From NCBI RefSeq assembly GCF_016858125.1, contig NZ_CP064781.1, positions 3,357,501 through 3,421,500 of the forward strand: a DNA stretch of 64,000 bases. The letters are read 5' to 3'. The translations under genes and the position numbers were made by a program. Within the stretch, counting starts at the first letter, position 1. Every line of letters begins with the position of its first letter. Positions 14,282 to 25,880 of the stretch are shown in pieces. The DNA comes from Azospira restricta (GTDB lineage: Bacteria > Pseudomonadota > Gammaproteobacteria > Burkholderiales > Rhodocyclaceae). The notes beneath the pieces were generated by a model. That model saw only the letters and a list, made by a program, of their open reading frames with translations. It did not search any database and was not told where the DNA came from.

Positions 14282-15439
14282 TTACTTCCCCTCGGCCTGC
14301 TTGTCTTGCATCGCCTTGATGAATCGGTCGAACAAATAGGCCACGTCGTGCGGGCCGGGGCTGGCTTCCGGGTGTCCCTGGAACGAGAAGGCCGGCACGT
14401 CGGTGCGGGCGACGCCCTGCAGCGAACCGTCGAACAGCGACACGTGCGTCGCGCGCAGGTTGGCCGGCAGCGAGTCCGGATCGACGGCGAAGCCGTGGTT
14501 CTGGCTGGTGATCAGCACTTGGTTGGTGTCGAGATCCTTGACCGGATGGTTGGCGCCATGGTGGCCGAACTTCATCTTCATCGTCTTCGCGCCGGAGGCG
14601 AGCGCCAGCAGCTGGTGGCCGAGGCAGATGCCGTAGGTCGGCACGCCGCGCGCGAGGAATTCGCGGATCGCGGCGATCGCGTAGTCGCAGGGCTCGGGGT
14701 CGCCCGGGCCGTTGGACAGGAAGATGCCGTCCGGCTTCAGCGCCAGCGCCTCGGCGGCCGGCGTCTGCGCCGGCACGACGGTGACGCGGCAGCCGCGCTG
14801 GGCGAGCATGCGCAGGATGTTGCGCTTGACGCCGAAGTCGTAGGCGACGACGTTGAACCCGGGCTCCGGCAGCGGCTGGAAGCCGGTCAGCGACCACTCG
14901 CCTTCGCTCCACGCGTACGGCGAATCGACCGAGACGACCTTGGCCAGGTCCATGCCGGCGAGGCCGGGGAAGGCGCGCGCCTCGGCGACCGCCTTCGCCT
15001 CGTCGGCCGCACCGGCGACGATGCAGCCGGCCTGCGCCCCCTTCTCGCGCAGCACGCGCGTCAGCGCGCGGGTGTCGATGCCGGCGATGGCGACGATGCC
15101 GTTCTTCTTCAGGTACGCCGGCAGCGTCTCGGTCATCCGCCAGTTCGACGGGCGGACCGGCAGGTCGCGGATGACCAGGCCGGCGGCGAAGTTGGCGCGC
15201 GACTCCCAGTCTTCGGCATTGCAGCCGGTGTTGCCGATGTGCGGGTAGGTCAGCGTGACGATCTGGCGGCAGTACGACGGGTCGGTCAGGATTTCCTGAT
15301 AGCCGGTCATGGCGGTGTTGAACACCACCTCGCCGCTGGTGCTGCCCTCGGCGCCGATGGCAAAGCCGCGGAACACGGTACCGTCGGCTAGCGCGAGCAG
15401 GGCGGGCGGGAACGGCGGCAGCAACGCGGATAGCGACAC
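14282..15439 (-). CDS. carA: Carbamoyl-phosphate synthase small subunit
   Basis: 385 residues. It is the glutamine amidotransferase partner of CarB. The N-terminal domain starts [20 protein letters not shown]; the class I glutaminase domain has the nucleophile elbow [13 protein letters not shown] and the catalytic His-Glu pair in [13 protein letters not shown]. The gene has its own sigma-70 type promoter about 110 bases upstream and a leader with a terminator-like hairpin (see those entries), which suggests transcription attenuation. Confidence 0.96.
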   Translation of the reverse strand: MSLSALLPPFPPALLALADGTVFRGFAIGAEGSTSGEVVFNTAMTGYQEILTDPSYCRQIVTLTYPHIGNTGCNAEDWESRANFAAGLVIRDLPVRPSNWRMTETLPAYLKKNGIVAIAGIDTRALTRVLREKGAQAGCIVAGAADEAKAVAEARAFPGLAGMDLAKVVSVDSPYAWSEGEWSLTGFQPLPEPGFNVVAYDFGVKRNILRMLAQRGCRVTVVPAQTPAAEALALKPDGIFLSNGPGDPEPCDYAIAAIREFLARGVPTYGICLGHQLLALASGAKTMKMKFGHHGANHPVKDLDTNQVLITSQNHGFAVDPDSLPANLRATHVSLFDGSLQGVARTDVPAFSFQGHPEASPGPHDVAYLFDRFIKAMQDKQAEGK

Positions 15440-15503
15440 GAAAGACTCCTGTGATGTGGTGGCGCCGAATCTGCGAGGAAATTCAGCGCTTTAGATGCGC
15501 AAA

Positions 15504-15530
15504 AGCGGAAGGGCTCGTGACCCTTCCGCT
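15504..15530 (-). terminator. Terminator-like hairpin in the carA leader
   Basis: A perfect 10-bp stem (AGCGGAAGGG with CCCTTCCGCT, 7-nt loop) on the minus strand is followed by TTTTGCG. It lies downstream of the carA promoter and about 65 bases before carA, so it would stop leader transcripts as well as read-through from the kinase gene upstream. It is either the kinase terminator or a carAB attenuator. Confidence 0.65.
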
Positions 15531-15551
15531 CGTTTGGTATTTAACCGCGTC

Positions 15552-15580
15552 ATTATACAGGAGGCCCCTTTTCAGGGCAA
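15552..15580 (-). promoter_or_regulatory. Sigma-70 promoter of carAB
   Basis: On the minus strand TTGCCC (15575-15580) is followed after exactly 17 bases by a perfect TATAAT (15552-15557). Transcription would begin near 15545, giving a leader of about 105 bases before carA. Confidence 0.75.
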
Positions 15581-15602
15581 ACCGGACGGCGGCCGGGACC
15601 GC

Positions 15603-18140
15603 TCAGACGCCGGCGAACGAGGTCAGCTCGGGTTTGACGCGCGCCAGCTCGCCGTGCAGCCCGCTCACCGCCGTGCGGATCGCCGCCCAGGAGGCGGCCT
15701 CGCTCCCCTGCAGCACCTCCCGGGCGCCCTGCTCGACGGCCTGTGCCGCCCGCCGCGCGCCTTCGGCGTGGAACATCGCCAGCAAGCCCTTCAGCGTATG
15801 CGCCGCCCGGCTGAGCAGCCGCGCGTCCTCGACCGCGACCGCCTTCTCGATCGCCGCGACGTCGGCATCCCATTGCGCCAGCAGCATGCGCGCCATTTCC
15901 CGCAGCAGGTCGACGTCGCCGAGATCCCGCGTCGCCGCCGCGATGTCGATCGCGCCGCTGCCGCCGGCCGCCGGCGCCACCGCCGGCGCGCGCTGCGCGG
16001 CGACCTCGCTGCCAGTGACCCGCGACAGCGCGTCGAACAGTTCGTTCTGCCGGATCGGCTTCGCCAGGTAGTCGTTCATCCCGGCCTGCAGGCAGCGCTC
16101 GCGGTCGCCGGCCATGACGTTGGCGGTCATCGCGATGATCGGCGTCAGCCGGATGTCGGGCCCCGACGCCACCCAGCTGCGGCGCAGCTCGCGCGCCCGG
16201 ATCGCCTCGGTCGCCTCGATGCCGCCCATCACCGGCATCTGCATGTCCATCAGGATCACGTCGAAACTCTGGGTGTCGAACAGCTCGACCGCCTCCTGGC
16301 CGTTCGCCGCCGTCGTCACGCGGTGGCCACCGCGCTGCAGCAGGCGCAGCGCCAGCTCCTGGTTGACCGGGTTGTCCTCGACCAGCAGCACGTTCAGCCC
16401 GTTGCCCTCGACGGCGGCCGCATGCAGCGCCGAATCGATGTGGAAGTCGTCGAGCTGCAGTCCGCCGTCGCCGCCGGCCGCCAGCGCCACCGCGTCGAGC
16501 ATGTCGTCAGCGGCCACCGGCTTGACGACGTAGGTCGACAGGCCGAGGGTCTTCAGCTGCGGCAGCTGCTCGCGCTGGCCGGCGACGGTGACGAGGACGA
16601 CGAAGGATTCGCCGCCGTTGGCCAGCCAGTCCGCGACCGCCGCGCCACCGTCGGCGAGCACGACCGCGGCATCGCAGACCACCAGCGCGAACGGGAATCC
16701 GGCTTCCCGCCACTTGTCGGCGAGCGCGCGCGCCTCGGCCAGCGTGGCGACCGGCGACGGCTGCATGCCCCAGCGCGTGAAGTCGGCGGCGAGCAGGCGC
16801 AGCGTCGCACACGGTTCGCCGATCAGCAGCATGCGCTGTCCGCTGAGCGCCGCCGGCAGCCGGCGGGCCGCGGCCGGCTGGCTGACGCCGAAGCCGACGA
16901 CGAAATGGAAGTCGCTGCCCTGCCCGGTCTGGCTACGCACCGCCAGGCGGCCGCCCATCAGCTCGACCAAGCGCGCCGAAATGGCGAGGCCGAGGCCGGT
17001 GCCGCCGAAGCGCCGGGTGGTCGATACGTCGGCCTGCGAAAAGGCCAGGAAGATCTCCTGCTGCTTGTCCGGCGGAATGCCGATGCCGGTGTCGCGCACC
17101 GAGAACCGTACCGTCACCCGTTCCGGCGCCGCCTGCTCCTGGCGCAGCACGACGCCGATCTCGCCGGTCTCGGTGAACTTGATCGCGTTGCCGACCAGGT
17201 TGGTCAGCACCTGGCGCAGCCGCACCGGATCGCCCCAGATGCGCGCCGGCAGCTCCGGATCGATATCGACGGTGACGTCTAGCCCTTTCTGCTGGGCGCC
17301 GATCGCCAGCGAGCGGACGGCTTCGAAGACCACTTCCGACAGCGAGAACTCGACGCGCTCGACTTCCAGCTTGCCGGCCTCGATCTTGGAGAAGTCGAGG
17401 ATGTCGTTGACGATCGTCAGCAGCGCCTCGCACGACGAGCGGACGGTCGCCAGGTAGTGGCGCTGCTCGGCATCGAGCTCGGTGTCGAGCGCCAGCTCGG
17501 TCATGCCGAGGATGCCGTTCATCGGCGTGCGGATCTCGTGGCTCATGTTGGCGAGGAAGGCACTGCGTGCGCGCCCCGCCGCTTCCGCCGCGTCGCGTGC
17601 CGCCTGCAGCGAATCCTCGAGGCGGCGTTCGGCGTCGATATCCTCCTGGACGACGACCAGCCGCGCCGGCTCGCCGTCGCCGTCGCGCGCGACGACGCGG
17701 CCGCTGACGCGCAGCCAGCGCCAGCTGCCGTCCTGCAGGCGGCCGCGGCATTGCGCGGAAAACTTCGGCGTCCCGTCGCGCACGTGCGCACCGATCTCGG
17801 CCATCAGCCGGGCCAGATCCTCCGGACAGATCAGCGCGCGCCAGGCGGTCAGCGTATCCGGCACGTCGCCGGCGGCGTAGCCGAGCAGCGCCTTCCACGC
17901 CTTGCCGGACTCGATGCGGCCGCGCTTCATGTCCCACTCGGAAACGACGACGCCGCCGACCTCGGCCGAAACCTGCTGCAGCGTGCCGAAGCGGCCGTAG
18001 GCGGCATCGATCTGCTGCATCAGCTTGTCCAGCGAGGGATCGGCGGCGACCAGCTGCTGCAGGCGGTCGAGGGCGATCTCCGGCGTCGCCGCGGAAAAGG
18101 CTTCCTGGATCTGGAAGCGGAGCAAGGCCGAACGGATCAC
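15603..18140 (-). CDS. Hybrid sensor histidine kinase (PAS-HisKA-HATPase-REC-REC-HPt)
   Basis: 845 residues, no membrane segment, so probably a cytoplasmic BarA/EvgS-like phosphorelay kinase. In order: N-terminal helical region, PAS domain with PAC-like end (about 55-172), HisKA with phospho-acceptor H201 in [13 protein letters not shown], HATPase with N box [10 protein letters not shown] and G boxes DTGIGIP and [10 protein letters not shown], a degenerate first receiver (about 450-560), a complete second receiver (LLVEDN and LMDMQMP), and an HPt domain with AHTLKGL near residue 777. No cognate regulator is adjacent. It sits between dapB and carA, which are neighbours in many relatives, so it looks like an insertion into that block. 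The signal is unknown. Confidence 0.9.
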   Translation of the reverse strand: MIRSALLRFQIQEAFSAATPEIALDRLQQLVAADPSLDKLMQQIDAAYGRFGTLQQVSAEVGGVVVSEWDMKRGRIESGKAWKALLGYAAGDVPDTLTAWRALICPEDLARLMAEIGAHVRDGTPKFSAQCRGRLQDGSWRWLRVSGRVVARDGDGEPARLVVVQEDIDAERRLEDSLQAARDAAEAAGRARSAFLANMSHEIRTPMNGILGMTELALDTELDAEQRHYLATVRSSCEALLTIVNDILDFSKIEAGKLEVERVEFSLSEVVFEAVRSLAIGAQQKGLDVTVDIDPELPARIWGDPVRLRQVLTNLVGNAIKFTETGEIGVVLRQEQAAPERVTVRFSVRDTGIGIPPDKQQEIFLAFSQADVSTTRRFGGTGLGLAISARLVELMGGRLAVRSQTGQGSDFHFVVGFGVSQPAAARRLPAALSGQRMLLIGEPCATLRLLAADFTRWGMQPSPVATLAEARALADKWREAGFPFALVVCDAAVVLADGGAAVADWLANGGESFVVLVTVAGQREQLPQLKTLGLSTYVVKPVAADDMLDAVALAAGGDGGLQLDDFHIDSALHAAAVEGNGLNVLLVEDNPVNQELALRLLQRGGHRVTTAANGQEAVELFDTQSFDVILMDMQMPVMGGIEATEAIRARELRRSWVASGPDIRLTPIIAMTANVMAGDRERCLQAGMNDYLAKPIRQNELFDALSRVTGSEVAAQRAPAVAPAAGGSGAIDIAAATRDLGDVDLLREMARMLLAQWDADVAAIEKAVAVEDARLLSRAAHTLKGLLAMFHAEGARRAAQAVEQGAREVLQGSEAASWAAIRTAVSGLHGELARVKPELTSFAGV

Positions 18141-18196
18141 GGCCGCAGCCCCCTGAAACGAGTCCGGAAGCGCGGCCGCGGCATCAGCGGGCAGCC

Positions 18197-19012
<816 letters not shown>

Positions 19013-19017
19013 TCACC

Positions 19018-19494
19018 TCAAAAACCCACTTTTTCCATCATCCGGCCGAAGAAACCCTTTTCCTCCGGCGGCGGCATCGGCGTGTCGGCGGAAATCGACC
19101 CGAGATCGATGACTCGCGACTTCTCTTCCGGCACCGTCTCGCTGCCGGCATTCTGGTCGGCGACGACGTCGCCGGCGACGCGGTAGAGCTTGCCGTCGCC
19201 GTCGAAGAAGACGGTGAAGCGCCGCCGCTCGATTTCCTTGGTGCGCCCCTTCTGCAGGCTATAGACGTAGTCCCAACGGTCGGCGTGGAACATGTCGACG
19301 AGCAGCGGCGTGCCGAGGACGAAGCGGACCTGGTCGCGCGTCAGCCCGGGGCGCAGCTGCGAGACCATGTCCTGCGTCAGCACGTTGCCCTGCTGCACGT
19401 CGATGCGGTACTCGGTGACGATGCGCGGCACGTTGGAGCAGGCACCGAGCAGCAGCATGGCCGCGAAGGCGACGAAAAATCTCGATGAAATCAT
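19018..19494 (-). CDS. bamE: Outer membrane assembly lipoprotein BamE
   Basis: 158 residues. A lipoprotein signal ends in the lipobox LLLGAC, so the mature protein begins at Cys and is anchored in the outer membrane as part of the BAM complex. The SmpA/OmlA domain shows the conserved [27 protein letters not shown] pattern in pieces. The last 50 residues are a longer acidic, proline-rich tail than in enterobacterial BamE. I start at MISSRFF to give a compact signal peptide. It is divergent from fur, the common betaproteobacterial arrangement. Confidence 0.93.
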   Translation of the reverse strand: MISSRFFVAFAAMLLLGACSNVPRIVTEYRIDVQQGNVLTQDMVSQLRPGLTRDQVRFVLGTPLLVDMFHADRWDYVYSLQKGRTKEIERRRFTVFFDGDGKLYRVAGDVVADQNAGSETVPEEKSRVIDLGSISADTPMPPPEEKGFFGRMMEKVGF

Positions 19495-19663
19495 GCGTAA
19501 CGATGCAGTCAAAAGGATCCGGGGAGGCACCGGCTGCGTAGGCTCCGTCCGGCCTCCCCGCCGCCCGCGCCCGCCGTCTGCGGCGGGTGCTCATGTCGCA
19601 AAGCCCCGCCAAGCGGTATATCATAACCGAAAACCACCCGCGCTCCGCCGAGCCGAACACGCG

Positions 19664-20113
19664 ATGAGCAACCCCGACAGCCTGAAGAGCATCGGCCTCA
19701 AGGCCACCTTCCCCCGACTGAAAATCCTCGAACTGTTCGAGAACACCGACGTCCGCCATCTGACCGCGGAGGACGTCTACCGCATGCTGCTCGCCGAGGG
19801 CATGGACATCGGCCTGGCCACCGTCTACCGCGTGCTGACGCAATTCGAGCAGGCCGGGCTGCTCGAGCGGCACCACTTCGAATCGGGCAAGGCGGTGTTC
19901 GAGCTGAACGCCGGCCACCACCACGACCACCTGGTCTGCATCAACTGCGGCAAGGTCGAGGAGTTCTGCGACCCGGAAATCGAGCGGCGGCAGGCCAAGA
20001 TCGCCAAGGAGCGCGGCTTCGCGATCCACGAGCACGCGCTCTACCTCTACGCCGAGTGCACCAAGGCCGATTGCCCGAACCGCGGCAAGGGCGGCAAGAC
20101 ACCCGCCGGCTGA
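19664..20113 (+). CDS. fur: Ferric uptake regulator Fur
   Basis: 149 residues. It is an iron-dependent repressor with an N-terminal winged helix (about 1-85, including [15 protein letters not shown]) and a C-terminal dimerisation domain. The metal-binding segment [18 protein letters not shown] and the later CTKADC pair are visible, so both His-rich and Cys zinc sites are present. It is divergent from bamE across 169 bases. That spacer contains GGTATATCATAACCG, which could hold overlapping -10 elements for both genes, but I cannot assign promoters with confidence. Confidence 0.95.
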   Translation: MSNPDSLKSIGLKATFPRLKILELFENTDVRHLTAEDVYRMLLAEGMDIGLATVYRVLTQFEQAGLLERHHFESGKAVFELNAGHHHDHLVCINCGKVEEFCDPEIERRQAKIAKERGFAIHEHALYLYAECTKADCPNRGKGGKTPAG

Positions 20114-20162
20114 CCCCCCACGACCCTTTTCCGCGGAGCACCGGCGACGGTGCTGTCAGCCC

Positions 20163-20726
20163 ATGGACGCCTTCCTCGCCTCGACGCTGCTCGTCGCGCT
20201 CGCCGAAATCGGCGACAAGACGCAACTGCTCTCCTTCGTTCTCGCCGCCCGCCTGCGCCGCCCGTGGGCGATCATCGCCGGCATCCTCGCCGCGACGCTG
20301 GCCAACCATGCGCTGGCCGGCTGGGTCGGGACCTGGATCGGCTCGCTGCTGTCGCCGGACGCGCTGCGCTGGGCGACGGGCGCGGTGTTCATCGCCTTCA
20401 GCCTGTGGACGCTGAAGCCGGACGAACTCGACGAGGACGAGGCGCCAAAATCGACGCACGCCGGCGCCTTCGTGACCACGACGATCGCCTTCTTCCTCGC
20501 CGAGATGGGCGACAAGACGCAGTTCGCGACGATCGCGCTGGCCGCCAAGTTCGACGCGCTGGCCTGGGTAGTCCTCGGCACCACGATCGGCATGCTCGCC
20601 GCCAACATTCCGGCGGTACTGGTCGGCGAGAAGCTGGCGCACCGCCTGCCGCTGCGCACCATCCGCTGGACGGCGGCGACCTTGTTCGCCGCCACCGGCG
20701 TGCTGACCCTCGCCCGCGTCGCCTGA
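20163..20726 (+). CDS. GDT1/TMEM165 (UPF0016) family cation transporter
   Basis: 187 residues, six hydrophobic segments in two homologous halves. Each half has the family signature E-x-G-D-K-T: EIGDKTQ near residue 15 and EMGDKTQ near residue 119. Bacterial members such as Vibrio MneA export manganese; others move calcium. A central acidic linker (DELDEDEAP) separates the halves. It begins 49 bases after fur, behind a small hairpin (GCACCG-GCGA-CGGTGC, 20138-20153), and may be on the fur transcript. The manganese role is inferred from the family only. Confidence 0.88.
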   Translation: MDAFLASTLLVALAEIGDKTQLLSFVLAARLRRPWAIIAGILAATLANHALAGWVGTWIGSLLSPDALRWATGAVFIAFSLWTLKPDELDEDEAPKSTHAGAFVTTTIAFFLAEMGDKTQFATIALAAKFDALAWVVLGTTIGMLAANIPAVLVGEKLAHRLPLRTIRWTAATLFAATGVLTLARVA

Positions 20727-20736
20727 CGCCGCCACC

Positions 20737-22410
20737 TCATTCGGCGGCCAGCATCTCCTGCGCGTGCTGGCGGGTGATCGGCGTGATCTCGACGCCGCCG
20801 AGCATGCGCGCGATCTCCTCGACGCGGCCGCCGGCATCGAGCGGCGTGACGCGGCTGGTGACGCGGCTGCCGGCGACATCCTTCTCCTTCGCCACCTGCC
20901 ACTGCCAAGCCGCGCGCGCCGCCACCTGCGGCAGGTGGGTGACGCACAGCACCTGGCGGTCGCGGCCGAGCTCACCGAGCAGGCGGCCGACGACCTCGGC
21001 GACGCCGCCGCCGATGCCGACATCGACCTCGTCGAAGATCAGCGTCGGCACCGCCGCGGCGCGGCTGGTCACCACCTGGATCGCCAGGCTGATGCGCGAC
21101 AGCTCGCCGCCGGAGACGACCTTCGCCAGCGGCCGCGCCTCGCCGCCGGCCAGCCCGGAGACGCGGAACTCGACCTGCTCCAGCCCGTAGGCGGCGCCGC
21201 CGGCCACCGGCAGCAGCGCCGCCTCGAAGCGGCCGCCGGCCAGCGCCAGCTGCTGCATGATCCGGCTCACTTCCTCGGACAGCTTCTTCGCCGCCTTGCC
21301 GCGCGCCGCCGACAGCTTGCCGGCGAGGCGCTCGTAGTCCTGCCGTGCGGCGGCGACGCGCGCTGCCAGCGCCGCCATGTCGGAGCTTTCGCCGAGCTCG
21401 GCCAGGCGCGCGCGCGCCTCGGCCAGGCGTTCCGGCAGGGCCTCCGGCGCGACCCGCAGCTTGCGCGCGCAGGCCAGCACCGCCTCGATCCGCCGCTCGA
21501 CCTCGGCCAGCCGGCCGGGATCGAGTTCGGCGCGGTCGGCGTAGCGGCGCAGCGCCGACACCGCCTCGGCGAGTTCGGCCTGCGCCGACTGCACCAGCTG
21601 CGCCACCTCGGCCAGCGCCGGATCGTAGCCGGCCAGCCCGTCGAGGCGGGCGGCGACGCGATCGACCTGCGCCTCCGCCGCGGCGTCGCCGTCGGCAAGC
21701 TGCGCCAGCGCGAACTGCACGCCCTCGATCAGTCCGGCCGCGTAGCCGAGCCGCCGGTGCTCGGCGTTCAGCGCGTCCCAGCCGGTGGCCGAGAACGGCT
21801 CGCCATCGGCGAGGCCCTCGATTTCCTGCACTTGCCAGGCCAGCTCGTCGCGCTCGCGCTGCAGCGCCTCGGCGCCGTTCGCCGCGGCGTCCAGCAGCGA
21901 CTGCGCTTCGCGCCAGCCGCGCCAGGCCTGGCCGACCTCGGCCGCCGCCCCGGCGAGGCCGGCGTGCGCGTCGAGCAGGTTGCGCTGCGCCTCGCTGCGC
22001 AGCAGCGACTGGTGCGCGTGCTGGCCGTGGATGTCGACCAGCCATTCGGAGATTTCGCGCAGCTGCTGCACCGTCGCCGGCGAGCCGTTGATCCAGGCGC
22101 GCGAGCGGCCGCCGGCGTCCACCGTGCGGCGCAGGATCAGGCCGTCGTCGCCGTCGAGCGCCTGCTCCTGCAGCCAGGCGACGGCACCGGCAATGCCTGC
22201 GGCGGCGAATTCGGCGGAGACCTCGGCGCGTTCGCAGCCGCTGCGGATCAGGCCGGCATCGGCGCGTTCGCCGAGGACGAAGGCCAGCGCATCGACGAGG
22301 ATCGACTTGCCGGCGCCGGTTTCGCCGGTGAGCGCACCGAAGCCGGCGGCGAAGTCGAGTTCGAGCCGGTCGACGATGACGAAATCCCGGATGGCGAGGT
22401 GCTGCAGCAT
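20737..22410 (-). CDS. recN: DNA repair protein RecN
   Basis: 557 residues, normal. It is an SMC-like ATPase that acts at DNA double-strand breaks. Walker A GETGAGKS is at 29-36, a central coiled-coil region runs roughly 150-360, and the ABC signature VVSGGELSRISLAIQ and Walker B TLIFDEVDVGIGG are near 430-480. It is downstream of nadK on the same strand, with a 154-base spacer rich in inverted repeats. Confidence 0.96.
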   Translation of the reverse strand: MLQHLAIRDFVIVDRLELDFAAGFGALTGETGAGKSILVDALAFVLGERADAGLIRSGCERAEVSAEFAAAGIAGAVAWLQEQALDGDDGLILRRTVDAGGRSRAWINGSPATVQQLREISEWLVDIHGQHAHQSLLRSEAQRNLLDAHAGLAGAAAEVGQAWRGWREAQSLLDAAANGAEALQRERDELAWQVQEIEGLADGEPFSATGWDALNAEHRRLGYAAGLIEGVQFALAQLADGDAAAEAQVDRVAARLDGLAGYDPALAEVAQLVQSAQAELAEAVSALRRYADRAELDPGRLAEVERRIEAVLACARKLRVAPEALPERLAEARARLAELGESSDMAALAARVAAARQDYERLAGKLSAARGKAAKKLSEEVSRIMQQLALAGGRFEAALLPVAGGAAYGLEQVEFRVSGLAGGEARPLAKVVSGGELSRISLAIQVVTSRAAAVPTLIFDEVDVGIGGGVAEVVGRLLGELGRDRQVLCVTHLPQVAARAAWQWQVAKEKDVAGSRVTSRVTPLDAGGRVEEIARMLGGVEITPITRQHAQEMLAAE

Positions 22411-22508
22411 GGGTCAGGTCTCCTGCCGGGCCGCCCCAAGGGAGACCTGCGCCCCCGTGGGGGGGTGAGGTTGGGAATTCGCGGCGCATGGCGCCGCGCC
22501 AGCCGAAC

Positions 22509-22531
22509 GGGCTTCCCGCAACGGGAAGCCC
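22509..22531. repeat. Inverted repeat in the nadK-recN spacer
   Basis: GGGCTTCCC and GGGAAGCCC form a perfect 9-bp stem with a 5-nt loop. A second, looser pair (GGAGACCTGCG near 22440 with CAGGTCTCC near 22425) lies beside it. No T-run follows, so it is not a classic terminator. It may be a processing or REP-like element. Confidence 0.5.
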
Positions 22532-22564
22532 TTGGCGAACGTCGAGCGTGGGGGTCGTTTCACC

Positions 22565-23476
22565 TCAGGTGCCTTTCGGGCGCGCGCTCCACTGCAGCTT
22601 CTGCCGCAGCATCGCGAAGTAGCTGTAGCCGGGCGGGTGCAGGAAGCAGATCGAGTATTGCGAGCGGTGCAGGCGGACGGCGTCGCCGCGCACCAGGTCG
22701 ACCGTCAGCTGGCCGTCGAAGTGCACGCGGCAGTCGGTGGCGTGCGTGATGCGCAGCTCGATGTCGGCCTGGTCACCGACCAGGATCGGGCGGTTGGTCA
22801 GCGCGTGCGGGCAGAGCGGCACCAGCGCGATGCCGGCGACCTGCGGGTGCAGGATCGGGCCGTTGGCCGACAGCGAGTAGGCGGTGGAGCCGGTCGGCGT
22901 GGACACGATCAGGCCGTCGGCGCGCAGGTTGTAGATGAACTCGCCGTCGATGTAGAGCTCGAACTCGATCATGCGGCCGATCGCGCCCTTGTCCATCACC
23001 ACGTCGTTCAGCGCGATGTTCGACGCCAGCTCGCGGCCGTCGCGCAGCACCTCGGCGTCGAGCATCATCCGCGTTTCGCTGACGAAGCGGCCGTCGAGCA
23101 GATCCTCCATGCAGGTCAGCATGTCGTCGCGCGCGATGTCGGTCATGAAGCCGAGCCGCCCCTGGTTCACGCCGGCCAGCGGCACCTTGTAGCGCGCCAG
23201 CCGGCGCGCGGCGTTGAGCATCGTGCCGTCGCCGCCGAGGACGATGGCGACGTCGACGCTGGCACCGATCGCCTCGAAGCTGCCCGGCACCCAGTGCTCG
23301 TCGCCGGCCAGCTTGCCGATGTTGGCCGCCGTTTCCTCCTCGACGAGCACGGTGACGCCGCGCTCGCGGAGGTAGCGGGCGAGCAGGCGCAACGACTCGG
23401 CGATTTCCGGACTCTGGTAACGGCCGATGAGCGCGATCGTGCGCGGCAGGTTGCGGGAACCGTAGGGCTGATTCAT
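22565..23476 (-). CDS. nadK: NAD kinase
   Basis: 303 residues. It phosphorylates NAD to NADP. The catalytic GGDGT is at residues 81-85 (D83), and the NE/D-type nucleotide motif ALNDVVM and the glycine-rich [15 protein letters not shown] follow. I start at MNQPYGS; an upstream extension of 22 residues has no family similarity and would overlap the hrcA promoter. It is divergent from hrcA, as is typical. Confidence 0.95.
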   Translation of the reverse strand: MNQPYGSRNLPRTIALIGRYQSPEIAESLRLLARYLRERGVTVLVEEETAANIGKLAGDEHWVPGSFEAIGASVDVAIVLGGDGTMLNAARRLARYKVPLAGVNQGRLGFMTDIARDDMLTCMEDLLDGRFVSETRMMLDAEVLRDGRELASNIALNDVVMDKGAIGRMIEFELYIDGEFIYNLRADGLIVSTPTGSTAYSLSANGPILHPQVAGIALVPLCPHALTNRPILVGDQADIELRITHATDCRVHFDGQLTVDLVRGDAVRLHRSQYSICFLHPPGYSYFAMLRQKLQWSARPKGT

Positions 23477-23580
23477 GGTCCGGATTATTCCATACGCCCC
23501 GACGCCAGTCACTCGCCGATGCCGCCCCGCTCGCGGTCGCACATGGCTTAGCGCGACGTTGTTTTGTAGAATCCCGGACC

Positions 23581-24609
23581 ATGCTCGACGAACGCGCCCG
23601 CATCCTGCTGAAGACCCTGGTCGAACGGTACATCGCCGAAGGCGAGCCGGTCGGCTCGCGCGCGCTGTCGAAGTATTCCGGCCTCGACCTGTCGCCGGCC
23701 ACCGTGCGCAACGTGATGGCCGACCTCGAGGACGCCGGCTTCATCGCCAGCCCGCACACCTCGGCCGGCCGCGTGCCGACGCCGCGCGGCTACCGCCTGT
23801 TCGTCGACAGCCTCCTGACGGTGATGCCACTGGAACAGGCCAGCATCGAGCAGATCGAGGGCCTGCTGCACCCGACGCAGCCGCAGCAGCTGATCAGCAG
23901 CGCCTCCAGCCTGCTGTCCGGGCTGACCCACTTCGCCGGCATCGTCGCCGCGCCGCGGCGGCAGAGTCCGCGCATCCGCCAGCTGGAATTCGTCGGCCTC
24001 TCCGAGAAGCGCATCCTGCTGATCATCGTCACCGCCGACGGCGACGTGCAGAACCGCATCCTGTTCACCGAGCGCGCCTATTCCGCGGCCGAGCTGACGA
24101 CGGCGGCGAACACGCTGAACGAGCACTTCGCCGGGCTGGACTTCGCGCAGATCCGCGCCCGCCTGCAGGACGAGCTGCGCCAGCTGCGCAGCGACCTGCA
24201 GTCGCTGATGGCCGCGGCGCTCGCCGCCAGCGACGAGGCGCTGTCGGCGAACGAGGCGCCGTGCGTGATCTCCGGCGAGAAGAACCTGCTCGAGGTCGAG
24301 GAGTTCTCGACCAACATGAAGCGCCTGCGCGAGCTGTTCGACCTCTTCGAGCAGCGCGCCGGGCTGGCGCAGCTGCTCGACGTGTCGAGCAACGCCGACG
24401 GCGTGCAAATCTTCATCGGCGGCGAATCGGGGCTCGCCCCGCTCGACGAATGCAGCGTCGTCACCGCCCCCTACACCGTCAACGGCCAGGTGGTCGGCTC
24501 GGTCGGCGTGATCGGCCCGACGCGCATGGCCTACGAGCGCGTCATCCCGATCGTCGACATCACCGCCCGCCTGCTCTCCTCCGCCCTCACCTACCAGGCG
24601 AACTCCTGA
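23581..24609 (+). CDS. hrcA: Heat-inducible transcription repressor HrcA
   Basis: 342 residues. It has an N-terminal winged helix (about 1-75, with [25 protein letters not shown]) and a C-terminal GAF-like regulatory domain ending [15 protein letters not shown]. HrcA represses chaperone genes through the CIRCE operator; I see no CIRCE in this window, so its targets are elsewhere, probably groESL. A TAGAAT element ends only eight bases before the ATG and no ribosome site is visible, so a leaderless transcript is possible. Its TGA overlaps the hemH ATG. Confidence 0.94.
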   Translation: MLDERARILLKTLVERYIAEGEPVGSRALSKYSGLDLSPATVRNVMADLEDAGFIASPHTSAGRVPTPRGYRLFVDSLLTVMPLEQASIEQIEGLLHPTQPQQLISSASSLLSGLTHFAGIVAAPRRQSPRIRQLEFVGLSEKRILLIIVTADGDVQNRILFTERAYSAAELTTAANTLNEHFAGLDFAQIRARLQDELRQLRSDLQSLMAAALAASDEALSANEAPCVISGEKNLLEVEEFSTNMKRLRELFDLFEQRAGLAQLLDVSSNADGVQIFIGGESGLAPLDECSVVTAPYTVNGQVVGSVGVIGPTRMAYERVIPIVDITARLLSSALTYQANS

Positions 24610-25715
24610 TGAGCCCATTCCTGTCCGAGCCGGCCTGGCGCCACGGCGCCCCGGCCCGTACCGCCGTCGTCCTGATCAACCTCGGCACGCCGGAGGCGCC
24701 GACGCCGGCCGCGCTGAAGACCTACCTGCGCGAGTTCCTGTCCGACCCGCGCGTCGTCGAGATTCCGCGCGCCGTGTGGTGGCCGATCCTGAACGGCGTC
24801 ATCCTCAACACGCGGCCGGCGAAGTCCGCCGAAAAGTACGCGACGGTATGGACCCCGGAAGGCTCGCCGCTGAAGGTGCATACCGAGCGCCAGACCAAGC
24901 TGCTCAAGGGCCGCCTCGGTGCCGCCGGGCACCGCAACCTGGTCGTCGACTATGCGATGCGCTACGGCCAGCCGTCGATCCCGGCGACGCTCGCCCGGCT
25001 GAAGGCCGAGGGCTGCACGCGCTTCCTGCTGGTTCCGCTCTATCCGCAGTACGCCGCCAGCACCAGCGCCACCGCGTTCGACGCGGCCTACCGCTGGCTG
25101 ACGACGACGCGCAACCAGCCCGAGCTACGCGTGCTGCGGAGCTTCTGCGACGACCCCGGCTACATCGCCGCGCTCGCCGCCGGCATCCGCGAGCACTGGA
25201 TGCGGAACGGCCGGCCGGACGACGGCTACCGGCTGCTGATGAGCTTCCACGGCGTGCCGCGCTTCACGCTGGACAAGGGCGACCCCTACCACTGCGAATG
25301 CCAGAAGACCGGCCGCCTGCTCGCCGAGGCGCTGGCGCTGCGCCCCGACCAGTACCGCATCACGTTCCAGTCGCGCTTCGGCCGCGCCGAATGGCTGCAG
25401 CCCTACACCGCGCCGACCTTGCAGGCGCTCGCCCGCGAGGGGGTGCGCCGCGTCGACGTGATCTGCCCCGGCTTCGTCGGCGACTGCCTGGAGACGCTGG
25501 AGGAGATCGCGATCGAAGGCAAGTCCGATTTCCTCGCCGCCGGCGGCAAGGAATACCACTACATCCCGGCGCTCAACGAGCGCGACGACTGGATCGCCGC
25601 GCTCGCCGCGCTGGTCGAGGCGCAGCTCGGCGGCTGGCCGACGCGCGAGGCGGCCGACGCCACCGCGCTCGGGCTGTCGGCGACGCGCGCCAAGGCGCTC
25701 GGCGCGACGGTCTAG
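24609..25715 (+). CDS. hemH: Ferrochelatase
   Basis: 368 residues. It inserts Fe2+ into protoporphyrin IX, the last step of haem synthesis. The N-terminal [27 protein letters not shown] block, the catalytic histidine in [19 protein letters not shown] and the signature [19 protein letters not shown] are visible, all in short recognisable form. Its ATG overlaps the hrcA stop, so expression is coupled to hrcA. In many relatives grpE follows directly; here three accessory genes intervene. Confidence 0.96.
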   Translation: MSPFLSEPAWRHGAPARTAVVLINLGTPEAPTPAALKTYLREFLSDPRVVEIPRAVWWPILNGVILNTRPAKSAEKYATVWTPEGSPLKVHTERQTKLLKGRLGAAGHRNLVVDYAMRYGQPSIPATLARLKAEGCTRFLLVPLYPQYAASTSATAFDAAYRWLTTTRNQPELRVLRSFCDDPGYIAALAAGIREHWMRNGRPDDGYRLLMSFHGVPRFTLDKGDPYHCECQKTGRLLAEALALRPDQYRITFQSRFGRAEWLQPYTAPTLQALAREGVRRVDVICPGFVGDCLETLEEIAIEGKSDFLAAGGKEYHYIPALNERDDWIAALAALVEAQLGGWPTREAADATALGLSATRAKALGATV

Positions 25716-25880
25716 CCTCGCCGGCCCCGCCCGGCGGGCCGCACAATAATTAGGCGCCCGCCAGCCGGGCGTCGGCACGCGATTTCGGCCGGAAACCCGC
25801 ATCGAAACTGACCTCCGGGTAGACTCAACCCGCCGCCGCAAGCTGCCGTTAACAGGCCATCCACCCCCCGGAAGGCCACC

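Noticed and set aside
22411-22564. Small gene in the recN-nadK spacer
   Set aside because: Frames through this spacer are extensions of neighbours in wrong frames, and it is made of inverted repeats.
23477-23580. CIRCE operator upstream of hrcA or dnaK
   Set aside because: No TTAGCACTC-N9-GAGTGCTAA or close variant is present in either spacer.
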